64,000 nucleotides of DNA from an uncultured Clostridia bacterium. GTDB taxonomy: Bacteria; Bacillota; Clostridia; Oscillospirales; Ruminococcaceae. Shown one piece after another: positions 1 through 8,622 of this stretch (positions are counted from its first letter, which is position 1; the number at the start of each line of letters is the position of its first letter). A program made the translations under genes and the position numbers. The stretch spans positions 20,175 to 84,174 of the forward strand of contig CANQTP010000007.1 in the NCBI GenBank assembly GCA_947626755.1. Reading direction: 5' to 3'. The notes under the pieces were generated by a model. The model searched no databases. It saw only the letters and a program-made list of their open reading frames with translations, and was not told the DNA's origin.

Positions 1-142
1 CTTCCGTTTCGGTTATCCGAAGCGAAGTCCTTACGCCGTCACTGTCCGTACAGACTATAAGCTTTCCCACCAGATCGGGAGCAGCTTCAAGGCAGTCCCT
101 GCAAAAGAATTTCCTTGTCAGGACTTTGCTTTTCAAGATCAT
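1..142 (-). CDS. DNA-3-methyladenine glycosylase (Mpg/AAG family), N-terminal part, truncated by window edge
   Basis: Not in the ORF track because it runs off the edge. Minus-strand ATG at 142-140 reads MILKSKVLTRKFFCRDCLEAAPDLVGKLIVCTDSDGVRTSLRITETE, resembling the AAG-family N-terminus (LTRxFF.RD...A..LLGK..v......ItETEAY). Start overlaps the upstream kinase stop (ATGA). Confidence 0.8.
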   Translation of the reverse strand, partial: MILKSKVLTRKFFCRDCLEAAPDLVGKLIVCTDSDGVRTSLRITETE

Positions 143-2355
143 TCCTCCCTGTTGTCGGAGATGTATTCATTCATCTTTTCAAAAACAGCGTTTATATCCA
201 ACGGCTTGGAAAGATGAGCATTCATTCCCGCCTGACGGCTCCGCTCCTGATCCTCCTCAAAAGCGTTTGCAGTCATGGCAAATATAGGAATAGTCTTTGC
301 ATCGGGACGATCCATTCCGCGTATCTGCATTGATGCGCCGCAGCCGTCCAGATTAGGCATCTGTATATCCATAAGTATGAGATCGTAGTATCCCACTTCT
401 GATCTTTCAAACATTTCCACAGCTTTTACACCGTCCTCGGCTTCTTCGATCTCCGCGCCTGTGGACATTCCCAGAAGTTCAATTGCTATCTCGCGGTTAA
501 GTTCATTATCTTCCGCAAGAAGGATATGTTTTCCGCGGAAATCGTATTCCTTGATATTTGCGGCAAGATCTTTTTCTTCCGCGTCCCTGCGGCTTACCGC
601 AGCGGTCGTTTCCGTTATTCCGAAAGGAATTATCACCGAGAATGTGCTTCCCTCGCCGTAAACGCTTGTTACCGAAACGCTTCCGCCCATAAGCTCCGAG
701 AAGCGTTTTACAATTGAAAGTCCAAGTCCCGTTCCGCCGTATTTATGGGCAGTTCCCGGATCTTCCTGCTCGAAGGATTCAAATATCTTTCCGAAATTTT
801 CCTCTTTTATCCCTATGCCCGTATCTGCAACATCAAATCTGAACCATATGCGGTCGCTCTCATGACCGCCTTCACATACGGAAAATGTTATATTTCCGCC
901 CGCAGAAGTAAATTTCAATGCATTTGAGATAAGGTTTGAAATTATCTGATTCAGCCTGAGCGCGTCTCCAAGAAGCGGAGTGTAAAGCTTTCCGCTTATG
1001 ACGGTTTCAAAGCCGATGTCCTTCTTTTCAGCCTGTATCTGAAAAATATTGTCAAGATTTTCAATAAACTGACTGAAATCAAAAGGCTCGTTCCGTATCT
1101 CCATCTTTCCGCTTTCGATCTTTGACATATCCAGAACGTCATTGATAAGCGCAAGAAGATGTTTTGAAGAAAGCTCAACCTTTTTCAGGCAGTCCTCTAC
1201 CCTTTCAGGCTCGTTGATGTGCTGTTTTGCAATGGTGCTCATGCCGATGATGCCGTTCATAGGAGTGCGTATCTCATGGCTCATTCTGCTGAGGAACTCG
1301 CTCTTGGCAGCGTTTGCGCGTTCTGCCTTTTCGCGGGCAATTCCTGCTTCTTCATTTGCGGCGGCAAGTTCGCGGGCGTGCCTGCTCATATTGAAAAGTA
1401 TCACCGCAAACATCGTTCCGATGATAACAAGCACTATTGCAAGCAGCAGCAAAGCATTCCTGTTAAGTTTCCAGATAAGCTCATTTACGCTCAGATCCAC
1501 CGCGTCATAAGATGTTCCGATCATCATATACCATTCGGTGTCTTTTAAAGGCGCATAGTATACGCACTGAAGTCCCTCGCTGTTGCGGTAGATGGTCATT
1601 CCCGACTTTCCCTCGGAAATATCGGTCTCTATCATATCAACGTTGTATCCGTCCTCAAACTCTGCGTAACGCTCCATCATGGAAAACATATTTGTACCAT
1701 ACGGAAGATCCTTGTCCGCAGAATTGTATATTACCATGCTTCCCTGCTTGGTGATTATGCTTGCATAGGTTTTTCCGCCGCTTCTGCTGAGAGCGAGCTG
1801 GTCGGAAAAATCATCGCTGGAAAATCCTGCTATAGCGGCAATAAAAGTCTTGTCGCCGAACTTTACAGGTTCTGTCAGAGTGCCTATAACTATCATATTC
1901 TCGCCGAAAAACGTTTCGTCATAGGAGATCTGATCGGACTGTCCGTCCAGAAGTTCCGCAAGGAAGCTTAGTTTTGTAACAGCGGAATATGCGCCGTCCT
2001 TGCTGTAATAAATGCCGTTCTCGTCAAGGAAAGCCATAAAATCAAAGCCGTTGTACTCTTCCATGCGCATGAAATAATCCGCCAGTGAATCGCTGTCATC
2101 AAGGTCGTTATCCGAAACGCAGTCAGCAGCGATCTTCAGGTTCGCAAAGTGGGCGGAAAGTCCCGTGTCGAAATGACTTGCGGTCTGCTCCATCATTTCG
2201 CGGAGATATACGCTGTTGATGCTTGCAACAAAATCCGCCGTAACGCCTCTTGCGGAAAAAATCATCCAGACAAAGCAAAGCAGGCACACCGAAATTATAA
2301 CGGCGGTAAGCAGCACCATAAATCTCTTTGACGTTCTTTTTACGGATCGATCCAT
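139..2355 (-). CDS. Hybrid sensor histidine kinase / response regulator with extracytoplasmic (dCACHE-like) sensor domain
   Basis: Two TM segments flanking a ~270 aa sensor region; H-box MSHEIRTPMNGIIGMS; N/G boxes (NLISNALKFT, DTGIGI, GGTGLGLSIV); C-terminal receiver (LLAEDNELNREIA, DLILMDIQMPNLDG). Confidence 0.93.
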   Translation of the reverse strand: MDRSVKRTSKRFMVLLTAVIISVCLLCFVWMIFSARGVTADFVASINSVYLREMMEQTASHFDTGLSAHFANLKIAADCVSDNDLDDSDSLADYFMRMEEYNGFDFMAFLDENGIYYSKDGAYSAVTKLSFLAELLDGQSDQISYDETFFGENMIVIGTLTEPVKFGDKTFIAAIAGFSSDDFSDQLALSRSGGKTYASIITKQGSMVIYNSADKDLPYGTNMFSMMERYAEFEDGYNVDMIETDISEGKSGMTIYRNSEGLQCVYYAPLKDTEWYMMIGTSYDAVDLSVNELIWKLNRNALLLLAIVLVIIGTMFAVILFNMSRHARELAAANEEAGIAREKAERANAAKSEFLSRMSHEIRTPMNGIIGMSTIAKQHINEPERVEDCLKKVELSSKHLLALINDVLDMSKIESGKMEIRNEPFDFSQFIENLDNIFQIQAEKKDIGFETVISGKLYTPLLGDALRLNQIISNLISNALKFTSAGGNITFSVCEGGHESDRIWFRFDVADTGIGIKEENFGKIFESFEQEDPGTAHKYGGTGLGLSIVKRFSELMGGSVSVTSVYGEGSTFSVIIPFGITETTAAVSRRDAEEKDLAANIKEYDFRGKHILLAEDNELNREIAIELLGMSTGAEIEEAEDGVKAVEMFERSEVGYYDLILMDIQMPNLDGCGASMQIRGMDRPDAKTIPIFAMTANAFEEDQERSRQAGMNAHLSKPLDINAVFEKMNEYISDNREE

Positions 2356-2356
2356 A

Positions 2357-4288
2357 TCAGCCGATCACCTTGATCCTTCCTTCAATATTTGCAGTGATAG
2401 CTTCTTTGTTATGCTCTTCAAAATATTGTTTTAACGCCTCGGCATAGGTATAGTCAGTCTCCAAAACGAGCGTTACATTTTCGGCAATGGGAGCTTCATC
2501 GCTGTAAACGTTCAGCATTGTGAAACCGTCGCCGTTATTGTTGAAATAGCCGTTTGCCCCTGCCATGTAGCTTGTGACGGCAATGGTATATTTTCCGTTT
2601 TCGTCAAGGGGAGATCCGTCAGGCAAAGTTACTTCCAGCAGCTCTGTAGAACCGTCCTCAGCAGGTTTTCTGAAAGAATAGCAAAGTCCCGAAACGTTAA
2701 GGAAACGTCCCGCAGGAATGCCGTTATCCTGAACGAATCCCGAAATGCCGTTTGAAAGCATCTGACGGATAGTTTCCGCATCGACTTCAAGGACAACAAG
2801 CAGGTTATCGTACGGACAAACCACATCAAGATCCGAACCGAAAACATTGCCTTTATAAAGGCTTCCTCTTATAGCACCGCCGTTTACGAATGCCATTTCC
2901 GCGCCCGTTGCTTCGCGAACAGCGTCCGAAACAAGGTTGCCGATAGCGGTCTCTTCCATTCTGGTATTGAAATTTTCGTAAAGCAGATCCTCCGCAACAA
3001 CGCCGATCAGAGTCTGATCGTACTCGATATTTTCATCGCCGTTTATGTAGTAATCGTCCACCTGAGCAAGCGCAGTTGAAATATCCGTGTCACCTCTAAG
3101 AACAGCGACCATTCTGTTCCCGAAATATCTTGTTACGTTTGAGGGGATCCTTATATTGTAGATAAACCCGCCCTTTGCGCAGTCCTCAATGCCTTCGGGG
3201 ATCCTGTCGCTGTACGGAACAGGTTCTGCAAGATATGAATGCTCCGCGCTCGTGTCCTTTATAAATGCGGACTGTCCTTCCACGGTGGAAAGCAGGTCGA
3301 ATATCCTTTCGCAGGCATCGAGCTTATCGGCGTTTCCGGGATCGGAAAGCGCGGAATTGATGGCAAGATAGGAATCAGGCTGAGCGATTATCCAAGGCTG
3401 ATTGCCGTTTTCGCTGAGGAAAGGTCTCATTTCGTATTCGTACTTGTCAGTAAGCTCCGAAAGCCTGTTAAAAAGGCTTGTATTTGAATATGTCACTAAC
3501 AGAGTACCGTCAAGCATACGCTTTTCAACGGGGACTTCGTTGCCGTTCATTGCAAGTCCCGACAGGTTAAAATATCCCTTTTCGACCATTATGCTGTCCA
3601 GATCGAGACAGTGCTGCATTTTCTCAGAAAAAGACGATTTCTTTTCCTGCATATCTCTGCTCCATATTATTCCATCGGAAACGCCGAGGAAATCGGGGAT
3701 CTGAATTCCCAGAAAATAGGAAGAAATAGTGAGCCACGCAGAATTTATCCCGAAAAGCGAGCCGTCCTCGCCGATACCCACGCCAAGCCCCGCAGCTTTT
3801 TCAAGAAGCTTTGGAATGTCGGACGCCTTTTCGGGAAATTCCAGCCCGTTTTCTTCCATGATAGTCTTATTGAAAATGTATCCGTAATACTGTCCCGGAG
3901 TGGGAATAAAGCAGGATCTGCCGTCTATCATAGTTGACTGGACAATGCCGGACTGGTACTTGTCCGTAAAGGGTTCTGCGGACAGATCAAGGACATATTC
4001 CCGCACTTCGCCCGAGGGCATGGAAGTAGTAACAATATCCATTCCGTGACCGTTTCTCAGGCGGCGTTCGCCTTCGCCGTCAATGGTGGCTTCCATATTG
4101 ATCTCGATCTGAAGATCAATATCGGGATATGTAGTTTCCACCAGCTTTTCAAACTCGGACAGCTCGTTCATATACATCATATTAACAACGATCCTGCCGC
4201 TGCTTTCATTGCTTTCCTTTGCACTGCCGCAGGCTGAAAGGCTTATCAGCACGGAAAGTGAAAGCAATGCTGCAAGAAATTTTTTCAT
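2357..4288 (-). CDS. Lipoprotein: extracellular solute-binding domain fused to 5'-nucleotidase C-terminal domain
   Basis: Signal peptide with lipobox LSACGS; residues ~30-400 SBP-like (YYGYIFNKTIMEENGLEFPEKASDIPKLLEKAAGLG); residues ~410-643 match 5_nucleotid_C (ETAIGNLVSDAVREATGAEMAFVNGGAIRGSLYKGNV, CPYDNLLVVLEV, YTIAVTSYMAGANGYF). Confidence 0.85.
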   Translation of the reverse strand: MKKFLAALLSLSVLISLSACGSAKESNESSGRIVVNMMYMNELSEFEKLVETTYPDIDLQIEINMEATIDGEGERRLRNGHGMDIVTTSMPSGEVREYVLDLSAEPFTDKYQSGIVQSTMIDGRSCFIPTPGQYYGYIFNKTIMEENGLEFPEKASDIPKLLEKAAGLGVGIGEDGSLFGINSAWLTISSYFLGIQIPDFLGVSDGIIWSRDMQEKKSSFSEKMQHCLDLDSIMVEKGYFNLSGLAMNGNEVPVEKRMLDGTLLVTYSNTSLFNRLSELTDKYEYEMRPFLSENGNQPWIIAQPDSYLAINSALSDPGNADKLDACERIFDLLSTVEGQSAFIKDTSAEHSYLAEPVPYSDRIPEGIEDCAKGGFIYNIRIPSNVTRYFGNRMVAVLRGDTDISTALAQVDDYYINGDENIEYDQTLIGVVAEDLLYENFNTRMEETAIGNLVSDAVREATGAEMAFVNGGAIRGSLYKGNVFGSDLDVVCPYDNLLVVLEVDAETIRQMLSNGISGFVQDNGIPAGRFLNVSGLCYSFRKPAEDGSTELLEVTLPDGSPLDENGKYTIAVTSYMAGANGYFNNNGDGFTMLNVYSDEAPIAENVTLVLETDYTYAEALKQYFEEHNKEAITANIEGRIKVIG

Positions 4289-4413
4289 AAACTTCCCCCA
4301 GATCCGATAAAATTACACATATTAAATGTAACATATTTTGCTGTACTTGTCAAGAGTAAGCAAAAATTGTCGTTTTGCTATTGCTTTATGCGGCAAAAAA
4401 TGATATAATATTT

Positions 4414-4601
4414 AGAGTTGAGAGTTAAGAGTGGAGAGTGGAGTTATTGACATAAACTGTCAGTATTCTTTTCTTCGTTTAATGCGGTGCGAGAATAAAT
4501 TGTTAAGATTTTTGCTGTTTTTTTAATTTGAGAGTACAAAGTTGAAATGTTATCTCAACTCTTAACTCTCAACTCTCAACTCTAAAAAAGCTCTCAACTC
4601 T
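4414..4601. repeat. Copy 1 of an interspersed element with inverted AGAGTTGAGAGTTAAGAGT-type ends
   Basis: Left end agagttgagagttaagagtggagagtggag; right end tctcaactcttaactctcaactctcaactct ... ctctcaactct, approximately inverted complement. Related to 33273-33459 and 48743-48946. Confidence 0.75.
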
Positions 4602-4620
4602 ATTTAAAAGGTGTGATATT

Positions 4621-5238
4621 TTGAAAAGGATCATCGACATATTTCTGCGGGCATTGCTTACGGGCTTTGCAATAGGTATAGGCGGGATAGTCTATCTGTC
4701 CTGCGACAATAAATACATAGGCGCATTCCTTTTCGGAACGGGACTGTTTGTAATACTTTCTTTCGGGTTCAATCTTTTTACGGGAAAAGTCGGCTACGCC
4801 GTGGAAAACAAGCCGTCCTACATAATTGATCTGCTTATCATATGGCTCGGAAATCTTGCAGGAACTATGGCAACAGGCGGACTTATCCTCTGCACCCGCG
4901 TTTCGGGAATAAGCGAAAAAGCCGCAGGACTTTGTGAAACAAAGCTTGCGGACGATCTCCTTAGCATACTGATACTGTCATTTTTCTGCGGAATGCTTAT
5001 GTTCATAGCTGCGGACGGTTTCAAAAAGATAGAAAATCCTGTGGGGAAAATGCTGGCTGTGTTCCTGCCCGTAATGGTATTTATTCTCAGCGGATTTGAA
5101 CACTGCGTAGCGAATATGTTCTATTTCACCGCCGCAAAAATGTGGTCGGCAAAAGCTTTCGGCTATCTGATAGTAATGTCCCTCGGGAATGCGGCGGGCG
5201 GAATGTTCATTCCGTTTGTCAGAAAATGGTTTATATGA
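4621..5238 (+). CDS. Formate/nitrite transporter (FNT) family protein
   Basis: ~205 aa polytopic membrane protein with FNT-like features (LSFGFNLFTGKVGY, GFEHCVANMFYFTAA, GNAAGGMFI); TTG start 9-10 nt after aaaaggtgtg. Confidence 0.85.
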   Translation: MKRIIDIFLRALLTGFAIGIGGIVYLSCDNKYIGAFLFGTGLFVILSFGFNLFTGKVGYAVENKPSYIIDLLIIWLGNLAGTMATGGLILCTRVSGISEKAAGLCETKLADDLLSILILSFFCGMLMFIAADGFKKIENPVGKMLAVFLPVMVFILSGFEHCVANMFYFTAAKMWSAKAFGYLIVMSLGNAAGGMFIPFVRKWFI

Positions 5239-5278
5239 ACGAGCGGCGCGGTTATCTGACAAAATTGCCAAAATTGTA

Positions 5279-5307
5279 TTGCATTTTCTGAAAAAGTGTG
5301 GTATAAT
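5279..5307 (+). promoter_or_regulatory. Predicted sigma-A promoter
   Basis: TTGCAT-N17-TATAAT (5279-5284, 5302-5307) upstream of the 5383 CDS. Confidence 0.7.
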
Positions 5308-5382
5308 AATTTTTAAGTTTGTTTATCCGCCGCGGCGGAGACGGATAAATTTTACGGCATAAATGACTACGAACCGCCGAGA

Positions 5383-6369
5383 ATGGAGATTTTTATGGGA
5401 TTCCCTGTTGTTTCACCTGCTATAATGAAAGAGCTTATCGAAAAGATGAAGCCGATGAGATCAGATGAATTCTGCGATGTTATCGTCTCGCCTGCGGCTG
5501 TTGAATATTCTCCCAGACTTTGCCATGAAGAAGTTGTAAGAACTCTGATAGAACAACAAGATATTCTTTCCTATAATATGACTAACCTTCCCGATGAGCA
5601 AAGCGAGCAATTTATCGAACAGAGCCGCAAAGTTACCGAAACTTACCCTACCGCACAGTATTACTGGCAGATCCGTACACTGTTCATGAATATCCTTCAG
5701 AACAGGACTATAAACTTTGAAAAAAGATTCCTGCTGCTGAATTACGCCGTCAAGACCGTTCAGGGTTTTGTAGATAACGGACAGTACAATTTCGTGCCGA
5801 AATTCATTGACGATTTCACCAAGCCCGATGCGGACTACAAGCCTGTTATCGAATTTTTCAAGACGATACGTCCGAACCCGGGATATTCCCTTGCGGACGG
5901 CATTTCGCTGTTAAAATCCCTTAACAAGCCCAACGCTGCGTATAAAGAGGTCATTTCGGAAGTATACAAGAGCATAAACGTTACCGGTCCCGAAACGCTT
6001 AAAATGGCGGATCTCAGGAACTATCTCCTTAAAAGAAAGCAATACAGCGATCTCGTTTCCGGAGAAAAAACGGGATATATGGAAAATGTTGTAATAAGCT
6101 ATGTGTGGTCATACTCTATCCCCCTTGCAAGAGCGGAATTCAACTATTGGGATCATTTCGTATTCTTCTGCTCACTTTACAACGCCATCAAAGTCATGAT
6201 AACCTGCTACGCTCCCGACGGCGATGAAGAAAGATTTGTAAAGGCAATAACCGCTTTTGACACCGCTCTTCGCGCTTCGGACAAGGATCTTATGAGCAAG
6301 ATCATCTACGCCGTAAGAAATGTGGGTCAGAACAACAACGGCGATATGGCAACTCTCACCCTCAGCTGA
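5383..6369 (+). CDS. Hypothetical protein, 328 aa
   Basis: Long ORF with a predicted promoter upstream and a terminator-like hairpin downstream; no family recognised by eye. Confidence 0.75.
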   Translation: MEIFMGFPVVSPAIMKELIEKMKPMRSDEFCDVIVSPAAVEYSPRLCHEEVVRTLIEQQDILSYNMTNLPDEQSEQFIEQSRKVTETYPTAQYYWQIRTLFMNILQNRTINFEKRFLLLNYAVKTVQGFVDNGQYNFVPKFIDDFTKPDADYKPVIEFFKTIRPNPGYSLADGISLLKSLNKPNAAYKEVISEVYKSINVTGPETLKMADLRNYLLKRKQYSDLVSGEKTGYMENVVISYVWSYSIPLARAEFNYWDHFVFFCSLYNAIKVMITCYAPDGDEERFVKAITAFDTALRASDKDLMSKIIYAVRNVGQNNNGDMATLTLS

Positions 6370-6378
6370 TAAATTTAA

Positions 6379-6436
6379 ACGGAGAAACGGCAATGTCCGC
6401 AATGATGCGGGAAATTCCCGTATTCTCCGTATTTTG
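6379..6436 (+). terminator. Predicted intrinsic terminator (nested hairpin)
   Basis: acggagaa ... cgggaaattcccg ... ttctccgt followed by attttg. Confidence 0.55.
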
Positions 6437-6464
6437 ATAAATACCATTTTTCGGAGGATCTATT

Positions 6465-8489
6465 ATGGATAATAACAGAAACAACGGCAAGAAAACCGTT
6501 TCAAGGGATGATCGTCCCAAATTTCCGAAAAGAGCCGTTATTACGGGCGGTATGCCCTACGGCAATAAGGAACTGCACTTCGGTCATGTAGGCGGAGTGT
6601 TCGTATTTGCGGACGTTTTTGCACGTTTTCTCAGGGACAGGATCGGCTCGGAAAACGTTATCTTCGTTTCGGGAACAGACTGCTACGGCTCGCCTATTGC
6701 CGAAAGTTACCGCAAGCTTGTAAAGGACAAAGGCTATACAGGCACAATAAAGGATTTTGTCCGTTCCAATCACGAAAGCCAGAAAAAGACTCTTGACGAT
6801 TACGATATAAGCTTAAACCTTTTCGGAGCATCGGGACTGGGCAGGACTGCCGAAGTCCACAACGAAGTCTCCGATCGGTTCATAAGAAAGCTTTACGAGA
6901 ACGGTCACTTGCAGATGAACTCCACACCGCAGTTTTACGATGAAAAGGCGGGAACGTTCCTGAACGGCAGACAGGTCGTGGGAAAATGTCCCGTTCAGGG
7001 CTGTCAGTCGGAGAAAGGCTATGCCGATGAGTGCGATCTTGGGCATCAGTATATGCCGCAGGATCTTATAGATCCGAAAAGCACCATTACAGGCGAAACT
7101 CCCGTTATGCGAGATGTTATGAACTGGTATTTCAAGCTTCCCGAACATCTTGACATTCTAAGGGAATACGCCGACAGCATAAAGCAGAAAGACAACGTCC
7201 GTCAGGTAGTTTACAAGACTATCGGAGAATTCCTCGAACCGCCCGTTATCTACATTATGAACGATTTCCGCGACAAATACGAGGAACTGAAAGGAAAGCT
7301 CGCTTCTCACAAGCTCATTGAAGAACCCAAGAAAACTTCCTTTACCATAGTATTTGACACACTTGAGGACAGAGAAAATTCCTGCACAGTGCTTTCCGAA
7401 GCGGGAATACGCTTCCGCACGGGAAAGACTCTCGTTCCCTTCCGTCTGACGGGAAATATAGAATGGGGCGTTCCCGCGCCTGTTCTGGAAAATGAAGATC
7501 CGCTTACCGTCTGGGTATGGCCCGAATCCCTCTGGGCGCCTATATCTTTCACGCAGGCATATCTTGAATCAATCGGCAGAGACCGCGGAGAATGGAAAGA
7601 TTTCTGGTGTTCAAAGGACGCGCAGGTATATCAGTTCATCGGTCAGGACAACATTTACTTCTACGGCGTTGCGGAAATGGCAATGTTCATGGCTTTACAG
7701 GGCAAAGAAGATCTTTCCTGCGATCCCGACGAAGGCGAACTTCAGCTTCCCATACTTGTGGCAAATCATCACATACTTTTCCTTGACAAGAAAGCTTCCA
7801 GCAGCGGTTCGGTAAAACCTCCCATGGCGGCGGAACTTCTTAACTACTATACAGCGGAACAGCTTCGTATGCACTTCCTGAGTCTCGGACTGGGCATGAG
7901 AAGCGTAAGTTTCCAGCCCAAGCCCCTTAACCCTGCGGCAGATCCCGATGAGGGCGATCCCGTCACAAAGGAAGGTTTCCTGCTTTCAAACGTATTCAAC
8001 AGAATTATCCGCACTTGTTTCTACGACACGCAGAAATATTTTGACGGAAAAATGCCCGTGGGCGCAGTTGACGAGAATATCCTTGCGGATTCCGAAAAAG
8101 CTGTTCTTGAATACGAGCGCTTCATGTACAAGTTCGAGTTCCACCAAGTAACTTATGTTCTGGACTCCTATATCCGCAAAGCAAGCAAATACATGGCAAA
8201 AGCCAAAGCGGACGCTGACAAGGCGGACGACAATTCTCTCCGCAGAGAATGGCTTACTAATGTTTTCCATATGATAAAGACTGCGGCGATCCTGCTCCAC
8301 CCCATTGCTCCCGAGGGAACGGAAATGATCCGCGATTATATGAACGTAAATGAACAGCTCTGGAACTGGGACGGCATCTTCGACACCCTTGCGGACACTC
8401 TCCTCAAAGGCGAGTCCGATCATCAGCTTAAATTCCTTGAACCGCGTGTGGACTTTTTCAAACGTCACGAAAGCCAGTTTGAGAAATAA
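6465..8489 (+). CDS. Methionyl-tRNA synthetase-like class I aminoacyl-tRNA ligase (divergent)
   Basis: HIGH motif as HFGH in GMPYGNKELHFGHVGGVFVFADVFARFLRD; FVSGTDCYGSPI; Zn-knuckle-like CPVQGCQSEKGYADECDLGH; FIGQDNIYFYGV; KMSKS position reads KKASSSG. Confidence 0.8.
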   Translation: MDNNRNNGKKTVSRDDRPKFPKRAVITGGMPYGNKELHFGHVGGVFVFADVFARFLRDRIGSENVIFVSGTDCYGSPIAESYRKLVKDKGYTGTIKDFVRSNHESQKKTLDDYDISLNLFGASGLGRTAEVHNEVSDRFIRKLYENGHLQMNSTPQFYDEKAGTFLNGRQVVGKCPVQGCQSEKGYADECDLGHQYMPQDLIDPKSTITGETPVMRDVMNWYFKLPEHLDILREYADSIKQKDNVRQVVYKTIGEFLEPPVIYIMNDFRDKYEELKGKLASHKLIEEPKKTSFTIVFDTLEDRENSCTVLSEAGIRFRTGKTLVPFRLTGNIEWGVPAPVLENEDPLTVWVWPESLWAPISFTQAYLESIGRDRGEWKDFWCSKDAQVYQFIGQDNIYFYGVAEMAMFMALQGKEDLSCDPDEGELQLPILVANHHILFLDKKASSSGSVKPPMAAELLNYYTAEQLRMHFLSLGLGMRSVSFQPKPLNPAADPDEGDPVTKEGFLLSNVFNRIIRTCFYDTQKYFDGKMPVGAVDENILADSEKAVLEYERFMYKFEFHQVTYVLDSYIRKASKYMAKAKADADKADDNSLRREWLTNVFHMIKTAAILLHPIAPEGTEMIRDYMNVNEQLWNWDGIFDTLADTLLKGESDHQLKFLEPRVDFFKRHESQFEK

Positions 8490-8622
8490 AGGAAAAATTT
8501 CAGGAAAATTTACAGAAAAATTTTCATAACCCCTTGCTAAATTTGATAAAATAGTATAAAATAGTAATGATAGGGGTTTATGCCCCGCTCAGCAAACTTT
8601 ATAATGAAAGGATGTCATACCA

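Noticed and set aside
4414-4601. CRISPR-like or tandem-repeat array interpretation of the AACTCT tracts
   Set aside because: No regular repeat-spacer pattern, no cas genes; the tracts are inverted relative to each other and bound a non-repetitive core.
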